A stretch of 6,345 nt of DNA from Methylococcaceae bacterium (GTDB taxonomy: Bacteria > Pseudomonadota > Gammaproteobacteria > Methylococcales > Methylomonadaceae). The DNA is taken from NCBI GenBank assembly GCA_003155565.1, contig PMDM01000334.1:4451-10795 (forward strand), read 5' to 3'. The position numbers were made by a program, and so were the translations under genes. Shown here piece after piece: positions 1-5,805 of this stretch. Under the pieces are notes generated by a model. The model saw only the letters and a list, made by a program, of their open reading frames with translations. It was not told where the DNA came from and searched no databases. Numbering within the stretch: the first letter of the stretch is position 1; each line of letters opens with the position of its first letter.

Positions 1-1549
1 GCTTTTCACCCATGGTGGCACAACCCGACACATTAATATCCGTGTTGGTGGTGGCAGCAGTTAGTGCCAGCGCTTCTACCGCAGCATTGCTACGCGTACC
101 TGGGCCAGGATAAGAGGCACAAGCGATAAACGCCAGACGGTCGATTAATTGGCCACTAGACGCAAAGTTGTTACCAGTACGTAAGCCGTCAACAATCGTT
201 TGTGGACGTAGCTTGTCGCTGCCATTGCGAACCATGGTATAGTTGCGTTGGTATTCGCCAGGGTAGAAATCTTGGGTCGAACGACGGTCATCTGAACCGA
301 AAGTGCCACGGTTATGCCAATCTGAGCTCGCGAAGAACCAGAAATTACGGCCTTCACCTAACAGAGCATCCCATACGCCGCCAATTTGTGAGCCGTAAAC
401 ACCCGTACCACCGTAGGTTGTACCTCCGACAGAGTCAACCAGGATAGGTGCAGCAGTGGTGCCGAAATTGTTACGGTTTACCTGGTATTCGCCACGGTTA
501 GCGGAAGCGCCATGGCCCGGTTGGGTTTCCATACCAAATGCCACTCTAGGCGCAGCATTATTGAAGTCACGCAAGTGTTCAACATTAAAACCTTGGTTGC
601 CGTCTGCGAAGAATGGGCCAGCGCGTTCCAAGTGGGCGGGAACGTAATAGCTGCTGTTTGGGTGATTCTCTGCCATCCACTTGACGGCTTCAACAGTTTT
701 CAAATGACCTCTATTACCAGTGCCTGCGCCGCTAGCGGGTACTAATTTTTGCGCGGTAGCATCCCAGCTTACGTCTGCAGCATTAGCGCTACCTGTTACC
801 GAACAATTCCAGTTGTTTCCGCCGACGACCGGTGTCGTTCCAACAGTTGCGTTGCCACGGCTGGTGTCGGTATCATTACGGTCAAAACAGTATTCCCACT
901 GTGCCAAGCCGCTTGCATTGCCTAGGGCAACGTAGCCAGCCGTGGTAGGCAATGGAGCTGTATCCAGCGAGCTAGGCATCTGACCGGTAATAACAGACAT
1001 CGAACTGTGTTCGTGACCTGCAACAACCGATTCCACACCAATGAACAAAGGCAAGTTCTTCGAAGCAGACAGGTACTCGATCAACGGGTACTGGAATTCT
1101 TGTATAGACTGCCAGCGCCACATATTTTGGGTAGGCGCAGCACCTGAAACCAGACCCTTAGGCTGCACAGATGGAATGCTGTTTTGCCAAGTTGTGGTAG
1201 GCCCCAGAATTGTGCCCGTTCCGTTGGTAACCAAAGGATAAGCTGTGGTAGCAAGGCTTGCATCTTCTGCTAAAGTACAGTTACGGTTGCCGTTACCGCC
1301 GTGACCGGCTTGCACGAACCAATCCAAGCCCCAAGGCGTATCAGCCACATCGGTCGCTTTCTTGACCAGCTTCTGCATGGAGATTGAGCCGTCAGAGCAA
1401 GTTGTGTGGTTGTGGAAGTCACCAGCCACATACTGCCCTGGTGTCTTGACTGCTGCCGTTGCGACCGTCGGAACGGCAACGAGCGTGGCGATACCGATGA
1501 CCGCAGTCACCGCCAAGGCAAGCTGGGTTTTTCTAAATCTTGTTTCCAT
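1..1549 (-). CDS. Exported PHP-superfamily metal-dependent phosphoesterase, C-terminus outside window
   Basis: The frame is open from an ATG at 1549 to the left edge, giving 516 residues with no stop, so the C-terminus is missing. Residues 1-32 form a signal peptide: basic METRFRK, a hydrophobic core, then VATA before AVK, a typical signal peptidase I site after Ala32. The mature part opens with GDFHNHTTCSDGS (43-55), the first PHP motif, with ligands His46, His48 and Asp53. Further likely metal ligands are His83 (AGHGG), Glu173 (GVES), His179 or His181 (GHEH), His306 (VPAHLER) and the closing pair Asp410/His412 (SSDWH), so the metal-binding set looks complete. PHP proteins hydrolyse phosphate esters; the substrate cannot be told here. 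Motifs are separated by long Gly/Asn/Thr-rich inserts. The visible part has six cysteines (51, 91, 221, 249, 477, 510), compatible with periplasmic or extracellular disulfides. The start is supported by the signal peptide and a GAGGA Shine-Dalgarno site. Confidence 0.87.
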   Translation of the reverse strand, partial: METRFRKTQLALAVTAVIGIATLVAVPTVATAAVKTPGQYVAGDFHNHTTCSDGSISMQKLVKKATDVADTPWGLDWFVQAGHGGNGNRNCTLAEDASLATTAYPLVTNGTGTILGPTTTWQNSIPSVQPKGLVSGAAPTQNMWRWQSIQEFQYPLIEYLSASKNLPLFIGVESVVAGHEHSSMSVITGQMPSSLDTAPLPTTAGYVALGNASGLAQWEYCFDRNDTDTSRGNATVGTTPVVGGNNWNCSVTGSANAADVSWDATAQKLVPASGAGTGNRGHLKTVEAVKWMAENHPNSSYYVPAHLERAGPFFADGNQGFNVEHLRDFNNAAPRVAFGMETQPGHGASANRGEYQVNRNNFGTTAAPILVDSVGGTTYGGTGVYGSQIGGVWDALLGEGRNFWFFASSDWHNRGTFGSDDRRSTQDFYPGEYQRNYTMVRNGSDKLRPQTIVDGLRTGNNFASSGQLIDRLAFIACASYPGPGTRSNAAVEALALTAATTNTDINVSGCATMGEK

Positions 1550-1558
1550 TGTAGCAAG

Positions 1559-1563
1559 TCCTC
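1559..1563 (-). promoter_or_regulatory. Ribosome binding site of the PHP phosphoesterase gene
   Basis: The reverse strand reads GAGGA here, 9 nt before the ATG at 1549. This is a normal Shine-Dalgarno sequence and spacing, and it fixes the start that gives a proper signal peptide. Confidence 0.75.
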
Positions 1564-1628
1564 ATTATTAGTCAGTTATAAAATTGATGCGGGGCACACT
1601 TCCATCGCGGGCAACGTCCATTATGTAA

Positions 1629-1662
1629 TTTATAACAAGATTTTGTTGCAGATGTGTTACAA
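1629..1662 (-). promoter_or_regulatory. Candidate PhoB-type promoter: Pho-box-like repeat plus -10 box
   Basis: On the reverse strand, 1662-1645 reads TTGTAACACATCTGCAAC. This is two 7-nt units (TTGTAAC and CTGCAAC) with a 4-nt spacer, an 11-nt repeat period. Each unit matches the enterobacterial Pho-box half CTGTCA(T/C) at 5 of 7 positions. After exactly 10 nt comes TATAAA (1634-1629), a strong -10 box. In E. coli phoA and pstS the Pho box also replaces the -35 box and ends about 10 nt before the -10 box. No decent sigma70 -35 hexamer lies 16-18 nt upstream of this -10 box, which suggests an activator is needed. Transcription would start near 1622, leaving a 5' UTR of roughly 70 nt. The match is imperfect and the PhoB assignment is inference. 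Confidence 0.45.
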
Positions 1663-1818
1663 AAACCTGGAAAAACATTTTATTTATTGCGAGGTTATCG
1701 AGGTGGCTCGAAAAATCCAAGGAGTCTCAAGTTAACCCAATGATTGTTACCAAAACATGAGTGTTAATCATGTCACCGTGTATTGCAATGGTAATTTGCA
1801 AAATCATCGAAGGTAGTA

Positions 1819-1962
1819 ATGGTAGGCTTAGAAACTATCGTTACACTGATCATCACCGTCAAATCGGCAGTTGATTCCATCAGCACAGAGGTAAAGGAAA
1901 GTAACGCTGACCTGTCGCGCCGCACCGAACAGCAAGCGGTTGTTTACTGTAGTAATGAATGA
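1819..1962 (+). pseudogene. Relic of a methyl-accepting chemotaxis protein (about 40 codons)
   Basis: The 47-residue frame contains AVDSISTEVKESNADLSRR followed directly by TEQQA (residues 17-40, to 1938). This closely resembles the stretch of many proteobacterial chemoreceptors just after the HAMP domain, typically an AVDSI(S/N)T...GN(A/M)DLS.RTEQQA pattern followed by a conserved SLEETAASMEEL segment. Here the resemblance stops right after EQQA and the frame ends seven codons later. There is no membrane segment, HAMP domain or signalling hairpin tip, and no convincing ribosome binding site before the ATG. Upstream the frame is open only from 1795. I read it as a fragment left by deletion of a chemoreceptor gene rather than a functional small protein. 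The resemblance is judged from memory over a short segment. Confidence 0.5.
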
Positions 1963-2258
1963 AGCCAAATTAATGTGTGTAAAGTTAAATTCTATTGTTA
2001 AATGTCTTCTTTGGAGGTTTTTTCAGGTGAAGGTCGATGGTCTTCTGTGGGTCGCTTGATTACTTTACTTTGAATCAGAATTATCATTGATGGATGTCCG
2101 GTATAGAGGAGATCAGATAAAGGAAATATTTATCCCTATCTATAACCGTTCGACACTTAACAAGGCAATCATGGCTCTATGAAACCGTTTGTTTTTGGGC
2201 AACAAGAGTAATCTCGACTTCAACTTTTTATGGCTCAAGCAGTTGGCAATAATCCGCA
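1963..2258. other. Intergenic stretch without recognisable gene
   Basis: This AT-leaning segment between the chemoreceptor relic and the aldolase pseudogene has frequent stops in all frames. I see no RNA gene, clear terminator or promoter in it. It may contain further degraded sequence not recognisable by eye. Confidence 0.5.
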
Positions 2259-3064
2259 TCATCCCAACTGTTCAAGAAATCGATCGACTTGGTCGGACTT
2301 CGTCGCAAAACTGGTCACCAAGCGCACCAACACTTCGTGCTGGCCTAACAGGCCGGCTTTAGCCCGCGGTGGATTCCACAGATAAAAAACCGCACCTTTT
2401 TCTTGGAGTTGATCCGCGCAGGCCTTATCCAACGGCAAAAACTTCATTGGCTTCAGGATGCCACGCCAACCGCGCATTTTTAGAGTTTAAGATGCCGTTC
2501 CGCAAGCGTTCAGCCATAGCGTTGGCATAACGAGCCAAGTTTAACTAAAGCCCATCGTGCAAATAGGCATCAAATTGGCAAGCGATAAATCGGCTTTTAG
2601 AAAACATCTGCGTTGCGCGTTTACGGATAAATGGCAGGTCTTTGGACATCTCCGGGCCCATGAACACCAAAGCTTCGGCACACCAGCATCCGTTTTTGGT
2701 GGCTCCGAAGGAAACGATATCAACGCCCAGTTTCCAGGTCATTTCTGCCGGGGTTAGTTTTAGCGCTACCACTGCATTGGCAAAACGTGCGCCATCCATA
2801 TGCAGGGGCAAACGGTAATTTTGGGCTATCGCCGCTATGGCGGCAATTTCATAGGGTTGATAAACCGTGCCGATTTCAGGGGCTTGGGTAATGGAAATCG
2901 CCATCGGCTGCCCGGCATGAACAAAATTAGGTGGGAACCTTTCGATTTCGGCTTTGAGGTTGCTGGCTCGCGCCATAAGGCGCTGAAAACCCTGCGGAGG
3001 CTTCCAGCAACCGCTGTGCAATCGCAGGGTGGGCACCTGCCCAATTGTCGGATGCAAAATTCAT
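2259..3064 (-). pseudogene. ltaE: Low-specificity L-threonine aldolase, broken
   Basis: An intact enzyme would cleave L-threonine or L-allo-threonine to glycine and acetaldehyde using PLP. The ATG at 3064 opens with MNFASDNWAGAHPAIAQ, the family N-terminus, and runs to YGAS (2977-2966). The sequence then jumps in another frame to NLKAEIERFPPNFVHAGQPM, so an out-of-frame deletion near 2962-2965 removed roughly 80-100 codons (estimated from the usual family length of about 340-350). The lost part carries much of the PLP pocket. The rest keeps HMDGARFANA and SFGATKNG with the PLP lysine (codon 2695-2697). At 2545-2547 a TAG replaces the expected Trp codon after AYLHDGL. The same frame stays recognisable (LARYANAMAERLRNG, then LAWHPEANEVFAV) to a second shift near 2430-2436. 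The tail LDKACADQLQEKGAVFYLW to SFATKSDQVDRFLEQLG then ends at TGA 2259-2261. At least three independent lesions make this non-functional. Confidence 0.94.
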
Positions 3065-3232
3065 AGTAATCGTGTTTTTATGTGGCTATTCCTGGGTCAG
3101 TTATACCTGAATTTGCCCAATATTAAATAGTAAATAAAGAACTGATTGATTATGTCAATTTATTCATTAACATGCCGTGCAATCACAAATTTTATGGGTT
3201 GTTAAACCACGATAGCTATCAGTATAAAATCT
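3065..3232. other. Divergent intergenic region between two pseudogenes
   Basis: This AT-rich 168-nt gap separates the starts of the aldolase and amidotransferase pseudogenes and presumably once held their divergent promoters. Neither start has a clear Shine-Dalgarno site now. AT-rich stretches such as TATTAAAT and TATAAAAT could be old -10 boxes, but nothing is convincing enough to call. Confidence 0.4.
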
Positions 3233-3953
3233 ATGAAACCATTGCTCATCATAAAAGCGGGCCCGACTTTCCCGACGGCCAAACAAAAATTTGGGGATTT
3301 TGAAGATTGGGTAATTGATGCCTGCGATGCCCCCAGGGGGGGTTGCAATCATTGATATGGCCGAAAGTCAAGGGTTTCCAGAGGCGGAAAGGATTTCCGG
3401 GGTTGTCATAACGGGTTCCCATGCGATGGTTACTGACCAGGCATATTGGGTACAGAAACTTGCAGTCTGGATGCCAAAAGTCCTGGCCCGTAATATCCCA
3501 ACATTGGGTATCTGTTTCGGCCATCAACTATTGGCGCGATCCCTGGGCGGTTTGGTGGCTTATCATCCCGGAGGCCTTGAAATTGGCACAGTTCCCATAA
3601 CCCTAACACCAGAAGGGAAACAAGATTGTTTGTTAGGGGTTTTGCCGGAAGTGTTCATGGCACATGCCACCCATGCCCAAACCGTCATACGGTTACCGGC
3701 CGGAGCGCAATTGCTTGCCCAAAACCCATTTGAAGCCCACCATGCCTACCGTATTGGCAAGAATACCTGAGGTGTACAATTCCATCCAGAGTTTACGGCT
3801 GAGATAATGAACGAATATGTCAGCCAACAATCCAGCTCATTGATTAACGATGGGTATGATGTTAAAGCATTGCAATCGGCAATTTGTAACACGGATAAAA
3901 CTAATGGGCTTTTAAAGCGTTTTATACAGATCGTTCAGGAAAGCGTAAATTGA
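3233..3953 (+). pseudogene. Class I glutamine amidotransferase (GMP synthase-like), broken
   Basis: Members of this family hydrolyse glutamine with a Cys-His-Glu triad and are related to the GATase half of GMP synthase; the acceptor substrate of this subgroup is not known to me. The ATG at 3233 opens with MKPLLIIKAG and KFGDFEDWVID. The frame shifts at the C5-A-G7 tract (3330-3342) and continues as VAIIDMAESQGFPEAERISG, VVITGSHAMVTD and then GICFGHQLLA, whose nucleophile Cys is codon 3513-3515. At 3768-3770 a TGA stands where Trp is expected (GK..WGVQFHPEF). The sequence after it, GVQFHPEFTAEIMNEYVS to LLKRFIQIVQESVN, is still well conserved to the natural stop at 3951-3953. The catalytic His (3783-3785) and Glu (3789-3791) lie beyond the premature stop, so even the second-frame product would be inactive. 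Apart from these two lesions the gene has the usual length, about 240 codons. Confidence 0.94.
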
Positions 3954-4141
3954 TATTCTAATGCTAATTGAATATCGTAGGGGCAAAACAGCTTCTTAAT
4001 GAATTAACAAGGTTATATATAGGTTAGCCCACATTCCACGCTATGCCCAAAATAACGCTATCGCCATTTGCAGTTTTTGCTGGAGTCCTGGTTGGGGTTC
4101 TGGTGCTTTGCATAATTCCTAATGTATTGCAAATTAACACT
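3954..4141. other. Convergent intergenic region
   Basis: This 188-nt gap lies between the 3' end of the amidotransferase pseudogene and the 3' end of the transglutaminase-like gene. I see no strong hairpin with a T-run that would serve as terminator for either side. Short frames here, including a 29-codon one on the reverse strand at 4024-4113, have no recognisable product. Confidence 0.4.
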
Positions 4142-4954
4142 TTAGTCAGTTACCACCTCCTCAGTCACGATCTTGAAACTGACCAGGTTATTAGGGCCAA
4201 ACGTGCTGCTGATGGCAACATCGGCAGCATCGCGGCCACGGGCTATAAGCACGCGTCCGATACGTGGAATGTTGTTGCGGGCGTCGAAAGTGTACCATCT
4301 GCCATCCAGGTAGGCTTCAAACCAGCCGGCAAAATCCATCACGCCATAAGGCGGCGGCATACCGATATCGCCAAGGTAACCGGTGCAGTATCTTGCGGGA
4401 ATATTCATGCAACGGCAGAAAGTAATGGCGAGGTGGGCATAATCGCGGCATACTCCGGTTCCGTCCTGGTAGGCTTCCAGGGCTGTCTTTGTGCGGTTTG
4501 CGTGTTCATAGCCAAAAGTGAGATGACGGTTGACGTAGTCGCATATCGTCTGTACGCGCGACCATCCGGTTGGTGACTTATCGAACAGTTGCCAGGCTAT
4601 TTCGGACAGGCGATCAGTCTCACAATAGCGGCTTCCAAGCAGGAAAACCAGGGTGTCGTCCGGAAGATTTTCGACAGGCGTTTGTTTTGCCCCAAAGTTG
4701 ACCATATCCAGCCTTCCTGAATCCCTGATAAGCGCATCGGTAGAAAGCCTAAGCTGCCCTGTAGGAGCAATAATACGGCTGCACCAGTTGCCATAGTTGT
4801 CGCGATAAGCCGTCAGCGAGACAGGTGGGTCGCAAATCAAATGGTCTGGAATAATGAGGTCAGAGACGCGGGTGAAATGCACATTCAAAGTCAATATCAT
4901 AGGGGTCGGCTGCGGACAGTCGTAAATTATTTCATAGCCTATACGGATCTTCAT
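4142..4954 (-). CDS. Transglutaminase-like cysteine hydrolase of the Anbu neighbourhood
   Basis: The complete 270-residue protein has no signal peptide or membrane segment, so it is probably cytoplasmic. Residues 1-75 form the N-terminal beta domain common in bacterial transglutaminase-like proteins (IGYEIIYDCPQPTPMILTL). The core follows: SRYCETDRLSEIAW (108-121), GVCRDYAHLAITFCR (167-181) with the nucleophile Cys169, then ARYCTGYLGDIG, and MDFAGWFEAYLDGRWYTFD (206-224) with the triad Asp224. Where the canonical motif has His-Ala-Trp, this protein has Ala209-Gly210-Trp211, so the usual catalytic His is absent at that spot. The family hydrolyses or transfers amide bonds. Proteins of this type are known as regular neighbours of Anbu, and one lies two genes upstream here. 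The start is set by AGGAG 7 nt before the ATG. A large perfect hairpin lies just upstream, so the gene may be expressed or processed separately from the genes before it. Confidence 0.92.
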   Translation of the reverse strand: MKIRIGYEIIYDCPQPTPMILTLNVHFTRVSDLIIPDHLICDPPVSLTAYRDNYGNWCSRIIAPTGQLRLSTDALIRDSGRLDMVNFGAKQTPVENLPDDTLVFLLGSRYCETDRLSEIAWQLFDKSPTGWSRVQTICDYVNRHLTFGYEHANRTKTALEAYQDGTGVCRDYAHLAITFCRCMNIPARYCTGYLGDIGMPPPYGVMDFAGWFEAYLDGRWYTFDARNNIPRIGRVLIARGRDAADVAISSTFGPNNLVSFKIVTEEVVTD

Positions 4955-4960
4955 GGTAAT

Positions 4961-4966
4961 GCTCCT
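4961..4966 (-). promoter_or_regulatory. Ribosome binding site next to a hairpin
   Basis: The reverse strand reads AGGAGC here, 6 nt before the ATG at 4954 counted from the C. It begins directly at the foot of the perfect 21-bp stem (4967-5011). In the mRNA the stem would sit immediately 5' of the Shine-Dalgarno sequence without covering it. It could protect the transcript end or affect ribosome entry. Confidence 0.75.
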
Positions 4967-5011
4967 GTTAAACGGCCAGTTTCTGACAAAGTCAGAAACT
5001 GGCCGTTTAAC
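4967..5011. repeat. Perfect 21-bp inverted repeat with 3-nt loop
   Basis: The left arm 4967-4987 (GTTAAACGG...TTTCTGAC) and right arm 4991-5011 (GTCAGAAAC...CGTTTAAC) are exact reverse complements over 21 bp around the loop AAA (4988-4990). The next flanking pair (T4966/T5012) does not match. The stem has 10 G/C pairs. It lies between the amidohydrolase and transglutaminase genes. Read along the operon it is followed by the ribosome binding site, with no U-run, so it is not a standard intrinsic terminator in that direction. Read forward it is followed only by a weak TTATTGTGG tail. It may be an mRNA stability or processing hairpin or a small mobile palindrome of the REP/MITE kind. Its identity is unknown to me. 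Confidence 0.96.
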
Positions 5012-5029
5012 TTATTGTGGTTAGGGCCC

Positions 5030-5797
5030 TTAAATGGAAAATCCTGACCTAGGTTGAGTTAGTGCCATGCGCAATGCATTGACAATTACGTTACGCAAAG
5101 CGGTCCAATGCCGTCCTGTCTTGAAAATATGCTTCTGGTTGATCTCAAGCTCAATGCCCAAATAGGCATCGGGTGGCAGCCGATAGCGAAGCCAAGAGGT
5201 CAAGCCATCGTCTTTTCCTTCATAAGGATAATTTCGACGAATCTTGAGTTCGGGTGAACAAGCGTTTAATGCCGCTTTCCAGTGTCCGCACAGATTGGAT
5301 TCGCCCGGTCGAGCCGGATCATAAAGCAGGCCGATGTCGGCATTTCGAACTTTACCATCCAATTCTGGCGTAAAACTGTGGGATGATAGGTGAATCACCC
5401 TACCGTGATCTGCAATAGCCTGTCTGACAAGATGTTCTACTTGACTACGATAGGGCTGGTAATATTGCTTCACTATGATGTCTCGTAGTTCAGATGACTG
5501 TTTACGGATAACTTCGTAATGGAGATGTGGGTGTCCGACGGATCGATTCAAGTCAACGAGTAGACGGCTTACCGTAGAAGCCACCAACGGAGCTGCAAAT
5601 GCCGTTGCCAGAACTTTTGCCATACTAAGTGCTCCGGGGTCAAAACCACGATGGGTATTAAGCAAGACCTGATCGGCTTTAAACAGATCAGCATAACGAA
5701 TAGGAATCCGGTTGCCGCCGTGTTCACAGGTGATAACTAGGCTACATTCGTCGCCGTTGGTTGTGAACCCGTCCTTTGCCGTAATCTCTGAATACAT
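5030..5797 (-). CDS. N-formylglutamate amidohydrolase family protein
   Basis: The complete 255-residue protein shows the motifs of the N-formylglutamate amidohydrolase family in order: VITCEHGGNRIP (21-32), GFDPGALSMAK (51-61), SRLLVDLNRS (77-86), HLSSHSFTP (136-144), ADIGLLYDP (153-161), NYPYEGKDDGLTSWLR (189-204) and YLGIELEINQ (212-221). The His and Glu residues in CEHGG, HLSSH and GIELEIN are likely zinc or catalytic residues. The named family enzyme releases formate from N-formylglutamate in histidine breakdown. No histidine-utilisation gene is in this window. The gene follows Anbu after 8 nt and precedes a transglutaminase-like gene, so a role on another N-acyl amino acid or a peptide-like amide made by this cluster is more likely (inference). 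The only reasonable start is the ATG at 5797: there is no ATG, GTG or TTG codon between it and the CEHGG motif, and the short extension upstream in this frame offers no better one. Confidence 0.92.
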   Translation of the reverse strand: MYSEITAKDGFTTNGDECSLVITCEHGGNRIPIRYADLFKADQVLLNTHRGFDPGALSMAKVLATAFAAPLVASTVSRLLVDLNRSVGHPHLHYEVIRKQSSELRDIIVKQYYQPYRSQVEHLVRQAIADHGRVIHLSSHSFTPELDGKVRNADIGLLYDPARPGESNLCGHWKAALNACSPELKIRRNYPYEGKDDGLTSWLRYRLPPDAYLGIELEINQKHIFKTGRHWTALRNVIVNALRMALTQPRSGFSI

Positions 5798-5802
5798 CCT
5801 TT
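5798..5802 (-). promoter_or_regulatory. Unusually close ribosome binding site of the amidohydrolase gene
   Basis: The reverse strand reads AAAGG directly followed by ATG, giving a Shine-Dalgarno-like core with no spacer. That is too close for efficient independent initiation. The stop of the Anbu gene is only 8 nt upstream, so initiation probably relies on ribosomes finishing Anbu (translational coupling). Confidence 0.4.
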
Positions 5803-5805
5803 GTG

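Noticed and set aside
202..935. Several short forward-strand frames over the PHP gene
   Set aside because: They lie opposite a continuous reverse frame with complete PHP motifs and a signal peptide; none has a recognisable product.
2557..3066. Forward-strand frames overlapping the aldolase pseudogene
   Set aside because: They are complements of conserved aldolase codons (HMDGARFANA, FGATKNG) and have no independent support.
3768..3770. TGA as a recoded Trp or selenocysteine codon in the amidotransferase
   Set aside because: The gene also has a frameshift, the neighbouring aldolase has TAG in place of Trp, and TGA is used as a normal terminator elsewhere here; plain decay explains it better.
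4024..4113. Reverse-strand 29-codon frame just downstream of the transglutaminase gene (starts MQSTRTPTRTP)
   Set aside because: An AGGA lies only 3 nt before the ATG, the product is unrecognised, and nothing else supports translation.
4043..4576. Forward-strand 177-codon frame with a hydrophobic N-terminus
   Set aside because: Most of it lies antisense to the well-supported transglutaminase-like gene. It has no Shine-Dalgarno site and no recognisable domain; the hydrophobic start is probably chance from a GT-rich intergenic stretch.
4967..5011. Intrinsic transcription terminator
   Set aside because: The stem is strong, but there is no U-run after it on the operon strand and only a weak, interrupted one on the other strand.
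2564..5169. Shared 12-nt word CAAATAGGCATC near 2564 and near 5158
   Set aside because: In both places it is the complement of codons for Asp-Ala-Tyr-Leu within two unrelated genes; it is a coding coincidence, not a repeat element.
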